Shown one piece after another: positions 1 through 13,000 of a stretch of 64,000 nt of DNA. A program made the translations under genes and the position numbers. The stretch covers positions 23,164,424 to 23,228,423 of the forward strand of contig OY741268.1 of NCBI GenBank assembly GCA_963514095.1, read 5' to 3'. Under the pieces are notes generated by a model. It ran no database searches, was not told the DNA's origin, and worked only from the letters and a program-made list of their open reading frames with translations. The DNA is from Eutrigla gurnardus. Its lineage: Eukaryota; Chordata; Actinopteri; Perciformes; Triglidae. Positions within the stretch are counted from its first letter, which is position 1. Each line of letters opens with the position of its first letter.

Positions 1-1808
1 GTCGCGTTTAAAAAAAAAAAAAAAAAAAAACACAACCACAGTCAAGCTCTGCTACATTCTCCTTTAATCCAACGTGGCAGTATTCACCCCCTCACACTGT
101 TTCTTTGCTGCTGTAGGAGATTAATTCAACTGAAAACAGGATTTTTCAGAAAATCGACAAATGTATCAAAAAATATAAGCTGGCTCTACACAGACATTCC
201 ATGACAAACGTAAGATTCCATATGTATAAGCTCTATATGTGGTATTATATTAATATCAGAACAGTTTCTGAAATTAAGACAATGTTAATTGTGTCTGGAT
301 GATATATAAAGGCAAACATTTTCCTATCAAAAACCACATTATGAGGTCAAAGGGAATATTCAAAACAAATACCCGAAAACAGACGTTGAATTATCCCTTG
401 TAGTACAGTAAGTGCAGTCATTACAGAAGGCACAGCTGTGCATTTACAGAGAAAAAGCCATCCTCAAAAAAACGGAGCATCTCTGGGCATTAAAGGGAAA
501 CTGCTGTGACATCCACTAAAGGAGCCCGTGGGAGACACTGTGCATTCAAAAACGTCTGCCTGAGGGATAGAGCGGTCCTATTTTATAGAATACTGGTAAA
601 GAGAAAGGCCCTGTTAAAATAAAACTCACATGACACCTCGGCTAGTGTTTGCCAGAAGGCATGCGGGGAAACTTTGAAGCAAAACTGAATTCGACTTAAT
701 AGTGCAATGAGACAAAAAAATGCAATGCTTTGGAGATTCTTCCTTGCAGCGTGACCTCGAACAATTGTAGAGGAAGAGGGTAAAATAAATGCAGCAAGAG
801 CGTATGGGAAAACCTGCAGAAGTCTGACAGAAGATTTATGTTTCAGCAAGCCGTCAGTTTTCCAAACATAGGCTAAAAGCCACACAGGAATGGCTTAAAC
901 GCAACAACGTTAATGTCCTAAAGTGACGGGGTCCAGACCTCAATACAACGCAGAATTGGCTCCAGGACTCTAAACTTGCAGTTCATGAAACATGACAAAG
1001 AGTCTGTCCATGTGCCGATACAGAAATACCTCCTCAGTCATAACCCTGTAATTGCTACCAGACAGACGACTACTAGATAATAACCCCAGATGGATAAACA
1101 CTTCTGGTGTTTTATATTTGTTCGTGTTTAGTCTTTTAGTGGATTAAAAAAAAGAAGAAATGGGAATTCTTTGTTGGGCATTGTGCCCACCAGGTCTCCT
1201 ATCCACTCAGGTCTCCCCATGTTCCTCAAAATAAACATGGCTCCACCACGCCTCACCTTTATCCTTTCCCCAGCTTTAGTGTCAACTGCAGCTGGTCAAG
1301 ACTCAGTGTCTATTTCAGCCCCTCGCTGAAGCGCTCTACCTGCCGCCATCCACGCCGCTTTCCCCTTCCACCCTTCCCGCCCTGGACCAGAGGGTGAGGC
1401 ATGCGTGGGTGTCACTGAGCTGACAGGTCTATCTGGGCTCTGTCTGGTGTGCTCGCTCTTCCCATTTCCTCTCTTCACTGACGCCTCTACAGCTGCTGTG
1501 TATCCTACCGTGACACCGCGCACACACACACACACACAAGCACACACACACACATATACACAAGCGAATATCGGTTTACAGAAGGGGGAAGCTGGGGCCA
1601 GTGCACGGGGTCAAGCCTCCACAGCGCTGCATGCATGGTGTATGTCCTGGAACACAACTAGTTCAGATCAAAGCCATATTTCATTATTCTATTTAAAAGA
1701 GGGAAACAGACCAGAGAGGTGTATTTATGTGGGAAGAGAGCTATGCTGTTTTCCCTGTCAGCTCAAGGGAAGCATGTAAGAGCTACGTATTAAATATCAC
1801 TGTGCAGC

Positions 1809-1921
<113 letters not shown>

Positions 1922-3285
1922 TTTACACACAGTTTAACGGCGTGTGTACGTGTGCACGTTTTCGTAGTGCTAGGTGCGGGGTTACGGGTCCAAGCGCCCA
2001 AACTGAAAAAGCAGACTGTCATGTAGCGCGTTAGCCATATAAAATCTAATGTCTGTCTCCCGCCGCCCATCCATAACCAGCCAGCAGCTGCCAGAGTCAA
2101 TGCGGTCCAGCCACACGCTGTCACCATAAACCCTATGTAACACATTTCTCATTTGATACGCCTCTCAACCATTTGCTCTCCTGAGCACACAAACAGCCGT
2201 TTCCACTCTCTGTCTCTCTCTCACACACACACAGAGATACACACAGATACACACGGATTGGTGGGTGTTTTCCCTCCCGCTGGCTGTAACAGGTGTGTGG
2301 GGGGAGGAAGTAGTAAGCTGATCCAGCCATGAAGACCCACTCCACTTCTCCTCTCTTGCCAAAACATCCCCAGTCCTGCTGCTATCCTTCACCTCCTGAA
2401 GGGAAACTTCCAATCGGCCCGATCAATACACCCTAGCCTCGGGATATGAGGCTCTAAAGTTAACTAGAAGCACTTAAGGAGAGGGGAATCTGTATTGATT
2501 ACAAAAGGGTTAATGAGATTGTGTGTGCTGGCTCAGCTTTTTTTTGAGATTGGAAATGCGCGACTAGGTCAGTTTATTGATACAAATTGGTAACACACAC
2601 TCACACAAACTGCACTTCTGTTCAGGATTTAATACAACTATTTTTGAGTCTCTTTGCCTTGTGATTTGACACTTCACAGTACACACAAAAAGGTGAGATG
2701 AGGCTGGATGCAATAATGATAATAGCTCGTCAGTCACGGGAGAGGAGACGGTGCCACGGTGAATCACTGCAGACTGAACTAGACGGCCAGAATGAAAGAA
2801 AAACGGGTGACTCTTTTATCTGCACTGCAGGTAAAAATACTAAGTACGATAAGGTTCAGGATGCCACGACATCTTTGCTCCGGTATCAATTATTCAGCAT
2901 TGCCTTTTCTAACCCTTTAATTATACATCAGCGTTAGAATAACAAAAGGCTAGGGACGCTTGCTGTGTTCTTGCTTACAAAGGCCGTGACAATGAAACCG
3001 GATGGGGGAACTTTAGCCTTTAGGTAGAGGTTGGAGGAAGACGGAAGCCTTCGGGGCTGCTTCGCCCTGCTGTCGAGCTGTCATTTACGTTGTGTCCGCC
3101 TCGCACACTGTGTGATCAGAGATCAAAGGGTTAACTGAAACTCTGGCCTATAGCCCTGCGCTGCTTACATTATTCAACAGCTTGTTACAACAGCCTGCTC
3201 CCTGATCTCACACACAGGGAGACGGAGCTGGAAACTCCGGGGAGGGCAACACTAGGGACGAATAGCCGGATTAAGAAAAAAAGGG

Positions 3286-3480
3286 ATGACAGGAGAGACC
3301 GGGAGGCTGGAGAAAAAAATATAGGACAGAATGAGGGGTGGAACTTTGGGATGTGGAGGGGGAAAAAAAGAAGATGAGGCGAAGGGGGGAAAAAGGGGAT
3401 CCAAAAAGATGAAAAGACATAGTGAGAAAAGGGAAGGATGAGAAAGTGGTGAAAGATGGAGAGAGCACAGGTGTGCAGAA
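3286..3480 (+). other. Purine-rich tract
   Basis: About 195 bases made almost entirely of A and G on the plus strand, with only occasional C or T. Such strand-asymmetric tracts can adopt triplex structures, but no function is visible. The minus-strand open frame over it is Ser/Pro/Phe-rich low-complexity noise. Confidence 0.6.
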
Positions 3481-6400
3481 GAGGAGGGCTGTCCGTGCAG
3501 ATCTGCCTGTTGCCGCGGGAGACTGATCAGAATCACTGAATGTGGACGTTTAACCTTTGACCGCGGCACATACCTAATTTGTTAGCTCGGCTCCGTATTT
3601 TGTCGGAGGGAAGCAGCGGTTTCATTTCCGAAGTTTTCATTACAGGGTGGCAGAAAATGCCATTCCATTGACCTACATCTCAGTTATGATGGAACATAAT
3701 GATGATGATGAAAAAAATGTTCAAGTCCATCATTTTCACTGCTCTCTTTTTGTGCACACAATCGATAAAATAAACATTTAAAATATAAATAACATAAAAA
3801 GGTGGTTGGAAAATCAGCGACTGTCTTATTACAGACCACTCAAAATAAAAAATATATAAAATGAAGATCAGACAATGTCCTTCAGGCCCTTCTCAAAGTA
3901 CTTTAACAGGCTAGACGTTCCATGTTCATTGCTTCCTTCAGTAATTTCACTATGAATTCTTAATAGCCGACACCTAAATATTGGCTGCTGGTGTTTCTGA
4001 ACAGGTAACGCAGCAGCATCCGCTGGCGTGAGGCTCTTCTGAAATAGCACTCATAGACAGAACAACAAAGCAAAACAACATCCATCAGATGAGCACTGAA
4101 ATGACAGCGACCATGTTTTGGGAGCACCCTGTTTATAGTCCCAGACTCACGCCGCTGCTCAGCGAGCAGGCTCCTTTGTTCATTAATTGATTGGCCTCCC
4201 CTGCTGGGCCTCAGTAACTAGGTTACACAGATCCATGAAAAGAAGAGGATCGCCCCCCCTCGGTGAAAGGCGGAGGGGGAGATGGACTACTCCGGGACAG
4301 GAATCCGAGTGTTAATATAACTAATGGAGTGAGAGGACGACGGTAACTTTATTGAAATCACCCTCGTGTAATTAGGGCAAGCAGCTGATGAGAGCAAAAG
4401 AGGGACGGCGAGGAAGGTTGGATCGTATTATGAAGGGTGAAGTCATCGTAGCGTCACCTGATCGGTGGGGGCTGCGGTAAGGTGATGGCTGCAGGTGTTT
4501 TTACACAGAGATCCGACCATAATCGTGGGAAGAAGACGGAAGCAGGTGAGGGAAAGTGCTGAGGTGGTTGTGAACATAGACCAAGGTCAAAGAGACATTG
4601 GCTTTATCTGAAGCACCAGGCTTCTAGTGCAACGCAGCTGATGAGGCCAATGACCTCTGAGACGGTTGGAAATGCTCGATAGAAACATACGGTATTCGCT
4701 TTGCTTTAAAAATGAAATGCAGTCAAGGCAGCCTGTTAGAAGAGGTTTAACCTTTCCTCTCTAAGGGTTGAGGGTTAAGATCCTAAAATACCAGTTCAAT
4801 TAAAAAACTGTAAATTGATGGATTCTGTTTAATTTTATTCCGTTTATAAAAGATACTGCAAAGAGCTGGGAGTTCATCGTTGGTGGATTTTATCCGATGT
4901 GTGTGGGCAAAAAAAAAAAAACTATTTTGCAACAGTAATTAGGGTTTGCTTCGTTTTGAGAGCTTTGAGCCACTATGTCCAACAAAACCACAACCACCAA
5001 CCAGTGTCTTTGAAAAATGTCATACGAGAGGTCAAAGAAGAACCATCGTGGGACAAACCCCTTTTCTTTGCTGTGGAATAGATCCTCTATTCCACAAGAT
5101 CTCCAAGGAGGTTGAAATTGGTTAAATACCATTTATTTACACGGTTAAATACAGTCACCCCACAACGACACAAAACTGTGATTTAAAGAGGCACGGTGAC
5201 CTCAGAGCAAAGCAAACCATAAATACCACAGCACAATCCCAGCTCTATAACTCCTCCAATAACACAGACGGAGACATACGGTGGCCTCCCTGTTGGCGAA
5301 CAGCTGAACCAACGGAGGCCATGCATTTGCCCCGCATACCTCAGAGGATACAAGTTTCCACCATGCACTTTATCCCTCAGGTGACAGGACTGAGTTCCCT
5401 CCACTAACAGAAAAGGACCCGACTGTGGTCAACAGTGTCACTATCAGCCAGATGGATATAGGCACACCGCGTCTGTGTGCTGATGGTCAATATGGAGCGG
5501 GGGAGCGGTGTGGATGTCTTTGCGATGGGTCAGAATACAAAACTAAATCAAACAAGGCCTCGGGCGGCCTTTGGAAGGAAACAAAAAACGCCTATGACAG
5601 TATGACTCTGCAAAATATTTTCGCTGGCATAGTACTTCGCGAACCCAAGTGGGGCGTGACGGATCGCAACATAATCTTAATATATTATTTGATCCTCCCC
5701 ACCCCCGAGCGATGCAGTCATAATGCATTTACGAGCTCCGCCGAGGTTTGAGACCCTGAGCGGCAGAGCGGTTTGACCATCCCTCACGAGAGATGACTTG
5801 TAGGGCACGTGAGGACAGCGCAGCGCAGATGAGGTTAATATTACTGTCACCAGTAGCCGGAGGCTGGGAGTGAGAAGAAGCAGAGGAGGTAAAAGGGGGA
5901 GAAAATGAAAAAGAAATCCAAAGCATTTCACTTGTATTCGTTTAGACTGCAAATTAGCTCGTCTGCAAATTGCGAGGAAGAAAAGCCAGTCCACCTCCTC
6001 CCCAGCAGCGCCCGCTAATGGTGTTGTCTTAAATACCTTTATCACTAATTCATTACTTCTGATTTTCCACCAGCAAAAGGTTGGAGCTTTGTCTTCGGTC
6101 TAATTGAGAGGCGGTGGCTTGGGGCCCTAATCAGTCAAAAACGACTAACAGCTTTCCTCGGGGGAAGATGAAGTCAAAAAACAGCATCTTTGTACCAGTG
6201 GGCCATTCGCTCTCAGTGCAACTTCAACATGACTTTAATTTCAGACTCTCCAAGATGGTGTTTCACCGGGTGAGGAAAATGTCAGGCTTGTAATGAATGT
6301 TGAGTATTACCCCCTCAAGTTGTCAAAAAGCGGATGCCGTCATTAAGCGGCGTGACATTCAAAGACGCCGCCGCGTATTCAACATAGGTTTTTTGAAGCA

Positions 6401-9400
6401 ACTTTTGGCGCCCATTCAATCGATACAGAAAGAAGAAAAAAAACTTTTAAAAGGGACATTTTCTTTTCCCGCTCCGTCTCACTTCACCCCCTGACTCTCC
6501 TCTCTCATACGCGGAAGCGTACACAAGTCTAATTAGCGGCGGCGTATCCCCCTGATGACTCCGCCATTTCCTCTCACAGGGAAGATTAACCGCCGCCGCC
6601 GCCACGCTAATATCAGCCTGCACATCAACACAATTAGGTGAAGAGTGAAATGTGAGGCATGTCGTCACATCTTTCCCAGCTTCATTAGGGCACACGAAAG
6701 ACAACTCGATGACAGACAGGCCGCCGCGTCTGCAGGTTGGAGAGGCGCCGAGCAGGTGTTCCTGGCAACCCGGCCACGGGATGTGGTTAGAGCTCGTCCC
6801 CGGTGATGCGGACAGGTTTAGGGGATATATTAAAAAAAAAGAGCCTAATTAAAGACACTTGGCTTATCTGTTGATTTGAGCTGTGGCCAATTATAAAAAG
6901 AAGTCTACTGTTTAATAAGGCATTTTGTATTTCAATACATGTTTGATTTCATTTTGCCTTCATAGGATCATAAGTCTTTCAGATCGGGGTTAGACCTGTA
7001 AACGATAAATGATATCATTCAGTAAAAATCCACAGCTGACACGACTGGAATAGGGATGTGGTTTTACCCCGTCAGGGTCTATGAAACCCTCAAAAGCCTC
7101 ATTCTGCCAATCCACCAACAGCTCGAGTATGCACGAGGTTCAGTGCGGAGTTTTTAAGATGAATATCACATCAGAGAACGCCAAGTCAATCATCCTGTCA
7201 TCCAACTCCTTACCGAGTTCGCCTCGGGAGGCCGAGAGACTCAAGGAAGTCGGGGGAAGGAGGAGCCTCCATACAGTTTGACATGGAGCCCTGCTGGAGA
7301 CGATCCCGTTGTTTCAAAAATCGCTTCCAGATGCTCCATTCTTTAAGCTGTTGCATTTTCTGGCCACAATTAGTCATTCTTTCAGTCAATCTCTGGGCTG
7401 CCTATTAGTTCTCGTCAAGCCGAGCCACCACCCAATGCATCCTTAGCGAGCAAGTGAACTCCTGGGCCCTTTGGGTGTGTTTGTCTTCTGTTCAGTTACG
7501 AGAAATCCTTCAACAACTACTGGAAGTCATTTGCGCAGATACACACAAGCTAGGAAAAAGCTAGGTTCCCCCCGTGGTCCACATGCCGTTTAATAAACAG
7601 CTTGTTTATGCCAAGGATACGTTTCTCCACGAACACCGGGAAGTATTCGTCATTCCAAGGATTTGCTTTTGGCAGGTTAATCATCCAAATTACATACGAG
7701 GCTCAGAATAGAAAAACAACAGGCAGCTTCAACTGCATAACAATTCAGCATAATGAACGTGATATATGACGACATATGACCAGTTGTTGTAACGATGTCA
7801 TTAATTAAAAGCAGAATTTGTCCTCCAAATGTCTAGCATCCATCATTACATTTTAAAACAAAGCAGGAACCTTTAACTCATTAACTAAAACATAAATAAA
7901 ACACACGAGATGAAACTCGACCTGATCCAATTAATATTTGCAGATGCTATCATGTAGTTTATGGCATGTAGTTAACAATAAGTCGCCAACAACTAATGAC
8001 AGGAATTTTGATAATTGATTGTATATTTGATAGTTCGAGCTTCTTAAATGTGAAAAATGTGTCACATCTGACAGTAAATTGCACAGTTAATAAGACGCAC
8101 AGGTTTGTGTGTGTGTGTGTTCAGTGGGATTCTACCCATCATGTATATTTTAAAAATAAAATACTCACAGGGTCTTATAGAAAACTGGCAAATTTACAAA
8201 GGTTTATTCCTTCAAGCGCCAAATCAAAACTATAGCAAGACGCTCCAAAACGAGATCAGATCAGCGTCGTGTTGTTGTTCAGCAAAGTGACAGAAACAGA
8301 TCACGCCAGCAAGACGACATAAAGCCCCGCTATGCACTATGATGTTAACACAAATATCTGGATCAGCCTTCAGACGTCGATGCTGCTGGATATCCTCGTG
8401 TGATGTTTTCATTTCGGCCTTCAGACCACCTTAAAAGGTTTCCTGGCAGGGGAAAATTCCTTTTTGCGCCGCATGAAGAATAGCCAAGGACAGGAAGACA
8501 GAGATATCCTTATCATCAGATATGCTGTCGACTGACATTAGAGCACACCGCAGATATTTACAGCTATCTGGAAACATCTGTAGGCTCGTAGAGGACTGTC
8601 AGGCAGGCCGGGTAAACAACATGCTTACTAGAATCTCACGCCACCATGCTAACCAGGCCTGTCAATCACACGAATCAAGCTAGCGGCTGCCATTCAGATG
8701 TGGATGAAAGAAGAAGGATGGTACAGCAGCCCGGCAAAGCTGCTACGCCACATCGTTGGGAAAAACAATAAATAAAAAGAAATGTGGCAAGTAATTGCAA
8801 AAGACAAAAGAGAGAGTTTAAGATTCAAAGACACCGACAGAGAACACAACAAATGCTCAGCTAATTGAGATGTTTTGCTCCAAGAACAGCAGCAGATCAT
8901 TTAGCTATAGCTCGAGCAGCGAGTTCAAAAACTACGGAACAGAAGAAAAAGAAGAGAGAGAGAGAGAGACAGAGACAGAGAGGGAGATAGGGGGAAAACA
9001 AGAGAGGTAGAACAGAGGAAATCTAACAAAAGACAACAGAACATAGTCGGAACAGACCGGAGCCGGGCACAACACACCAGAACAGGCTGTAATTGTGTTG
9101 TGCGGGACTGACCCCAGCGCATCCCAGCAGGCATTGCATGATGAATGGGCCTGGCGATGACTAAATCCCACATCCCTCCTCCTCCTCCTCACATGCTCTT
9201 TTCTCTCCCCTCTCCTCTCTGTCGCCACTATTAGCCCTCCTTCTGTCCCTCCCTTTGCTCCCCTCCTTTCCCAAAAACTGCACTCTATTCAGCTGCTGCC
9301 ATCCCACAAGATTAATTTGCATTCAGTGCACTTAGTCCTCGTATTGTGCGCTGACACAATGACATATTACAGTGCATGGCACACCTATTAAACATATAGT

Positions 9401-10067
9401 CTAGCTTGAGGGTCGGTGCTTTTTTTTCTTCTTTTTTTTTTTTGTTGCAAGATGGTTATGATAGAGTACAAATGTATGGAGCGAGAAGCCCAAGCCTTGA
9501 TCAGCTCCCAACGTGGGGAGGCTCCAACACGCGAGTCACAGCGGAATCATTACAAGAACAGTTAGATAACCTCGATTAATGATTCACTAGACCCAAACTA
9601 ATAAACTGGGTCAGATTGTGTTAGCAGTGGTAGCAAGAGCAGAGAGACCTTCAGGTTAGGCGGCGGCGAGAGCGAGACGGAGAGGGAGCAAGAAAAAAGA
9701 AAAGAGAGGAGAGAAAATAAAGGCGTTATAGAGGTGTTGGTGTTTCTCCACTATAGCCCCCGAGCAAAGAGACAGTAATGCATGGGAAATGGGCTTTTTC
9801 CTCCAGATTTCTTTGCTCGTCGTCTCCTCCGACTGCTCCATCGTGCCCACATCCAAGGGGAGCGAAAGAAGGGGACCAAACTTAATTTGCTGCACCGTCT
9901 CTAGCCGTCACCCGTTGTGCCTGGGGGACTTAAAAAAAAAAAAAAATGGATTCTGGAATTTGAAAAGATGAGTGAAATGAAGAAATGAAACAGGGCACTC
10001 GGGAGAAGGCATAAGAGACAATAGCACAGAGGGTGGCGGCGAGGAATGAGAGCAGCAGAGTTTGTTT

Positions 10068-10090
10068 GGGGGGGTTGGGGGTTGGGGGGG
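10068..10090 (+). other. G-rich tract with quadruplex potential
   Basis: Three G runs of 7, 5 and 7 are separated by TT. The seven-base runs can each supply two G triplets, so an intramolecular G-quadruplex is possible. No gene is nearby. Confidence 0.55.
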
Positions 10091-13000
10091 TCAGGAAGCT
10101 GGGAACGCGTTATGTGGGCCAGTTATTAAGTGTATGGTTATCATAAACCAGCCCAGAGGCCTCGCCATCTGGAGAGGCCACAGGTTTTCTCAAACAATCA
10201 GATCAGAGTGGTGATAGCGGCCACTGCTTGACGGTACAACGTCCAAACATGGAGGTGGTTGAGGGGTTAACAACCCATTACCTCACCCTGCTGCACTCCC
10301 CTGGGACGCACAGTAGGGGGGTTGTGATGGCAGTGTGTGTGTGTCCTCATAATCCATAGCTCACCTTTAGGCGGTCACTCAACCAATGGGTGGCTGAGTG
10401 GCATTGACGCCTGTGTGCGGGAGGCAAGTTGGAGACGAGGGCGTAGAAGATGGAGGCTGTGGGACTCACATTACTCCCCTCCAGCTCTTCTCAACCTGTC
10501 ACATAAGCACTTTGAGGACTCAACAGTAAAGCCAGAGTCTTGACAACTTCAAACGCCCACATTGCTGGAGTAGATCACAGGCAACAGGAGGGATACAGGC
10601 AAGAATAAAGGAGGAACGATCTTAAAAAAAATAAAATAAAAAAGGACCGGTCTTGGTCAATGTGTAGCCTCAGCATTGTGTTATTGAATTTCATTATCAG
10701 ATTATTGTCATTCATCTAATGCTCAGTCACACAGGAGAAGAAAAAAAAAAAAAAAAAGAACCAAGAAAAGAGGGGGCCTCCACCCCGGCCCATTGAGAGC
10801 CAATGAGCTCTGGTCGAGTTGCAGCAGAGAGTTGGAGGCCATTACAGAGAGAAAACAAACATGGACCTCTGGCCAGGCACACACAGCGCGGCCCAGACAC
10901 CTGTGTCCCATTCACCCAACATATCCGGCCACTTAACACTTCACAGAGGGGGTAGGGTGCTGTTTGTGTTTGCAGGCTTGCAGACCTCACTGTGGCTCCT
11001 TTAGTCTTAGCTCCTTTACCCAAACAGCCTCCGAGCCTGTCTGCAAGATACTTGCGGCTGTCGCACGTCCCGCTGAGAGCAGCCAGCCGTTACGCCACCT
11101 GACCACCGCGGCTGGCCTTGTTCGAAGCTGCACCGTCGGAATAAAAAACCGGACAAAACAAAGCTCATTCATCCTGCTGTCACTTGCGGTCTCCAGCCGT
11201 CCTCCTGTCTAGGTGCCCCAGCTGCATCTGGACTGACCTCGGGGCAGCCAACACCTGTCCTGCACAGACTGGCACATACACACACACCAACACACACACA
11301 CCTCCCTACCACCAAGGACAGATGAGAGACAGCAGGCTGGGCAGACACAGCACCGCCTCGGCTCACTGGAGGGGTACACTCGGAGCTGCCAGCCGCTAAG
11401 CCCTGGGTCGGCACCATTACAATTCTTTCCACTTCGGCAATTCAAAATGGAGAAGAGGTATGCCATCAGCTGTGGTCAGTTTGTTACGGCGGATTCTCAA
11501 CGCCTCCGTGCAATTTAATGAATTGAAATGGAGATGACCCATAACCCTGGCAACGCACGCATAGTTTCCACCCGAAGATTAAGCCAGATAGCGAGGCTGA
11601 GCTGTTTAGACGTAGCCTCTCGCATGCCACAATGCTTTGTTTGCAGCGAAGCCAAACGCACTCACAGGTGGGAGGCGAATGGACACCAGATGACTTTTTG
11701 CGGTGTGTGGTGTTGTGGTCTGATTTGAGGCAAGGAGACGAGGGAGATGGGGAAAAGAGGAGAGAACGGGGGGCACCAGATGTCCTGCTGAAGTTTACCC
11801 AGTCCCGCTGTGGTGGTGGGACGCCGCAATGCTCTGCTCTGATCCAACGGCACAGAGGTGGTTGTTTTTATGTAGTACTGTTGGCCCGGCTAACAACACG
11901 ACCATCGGAGCAGGCTAACAAAAGCAAACTGAAACTGCTACCTGACCTTGTGTAGGTGTTCACTCCTGACTTTCCTGCGATATCCCTGCCCACCGTGACA
12001 GCACTGTAAACACAAACGCTGGTTGGTAAACACAGATCAGGGTCTCCCTGGCAGCAGCGGACCACGGCTGTGGTCTTGTCGAGGCTTCAGGCAAAACAGT
12101 CAAACAGGGCAAGCAAAGACAGACGCGCTTGTTAAAAGCACCGACTAAACACGTTCCAGTTTAAAAAGGTGCACCTAACTAAAACAAAAAATAACCCACC
12201 TTAATGAAGGTTATCATGTTCTGTTTTTGTCCAAAAATGTTCATTTCAGCTGGGTGTACCTCATAAACTTAGTGTTTATATGTATCATATATGTGCATTT
12301 CAGTAAAGTGTTCTTTAAGCAAAGTATCGTAATGTATAATAGTGAAAGTGTCTTCAAATATTACACTAAGAAACCTTATTTAATACTCTATTAAATTAGT
12401 TTATCACGTTTCTCAAACTGTTTATGCGTTGCACTTGCATATATACTATGGTAAACAACTTGAGGCGTGCGTGTGTGTGGGCGTACAGCGTATAGTAGGT
12501 GACAGTATGTGTGTGAGATCTGTGGTGTGGCCAGACCCAGCGAGGCCACCAGACAACTGGGTAAACATTCAGACCCCTCCCCCCCCCCCACCCTACACCT
12601 GTCTGCCCTCTGAGCTCATATCGGTGAGCTTTTAGCACCGAGCCTTAGGTCAGCTGATGTACAGCTAATGTCTCACATTTACACACAACACTCTTCATCC
12701 CAGCTTTCCTCTTCTCCTGGTAATATTTCAAAAACTCCTCAATCTGATTTACAAGCATGTCTCAATGCAACACCAAGGCAAACAGAGATCTCACAGGGGG
12801 AGAAAAAAAAACCTGAGCCTTCTAAATTGCTAAATGGACAGATAGAAAAAAAAAAAACAAATCTAATTGTATCTGATGACTGATAGCACTTATGATGAGG
12901 ACAGGGTTAGAATATCCCACAGTGAAGTGGTGCGTTCCCATTACGGCATCTCTGAAAATGGCTTCATTAAGGGAGCAGAGCCGAGAGCTTCCTCGTCGAG

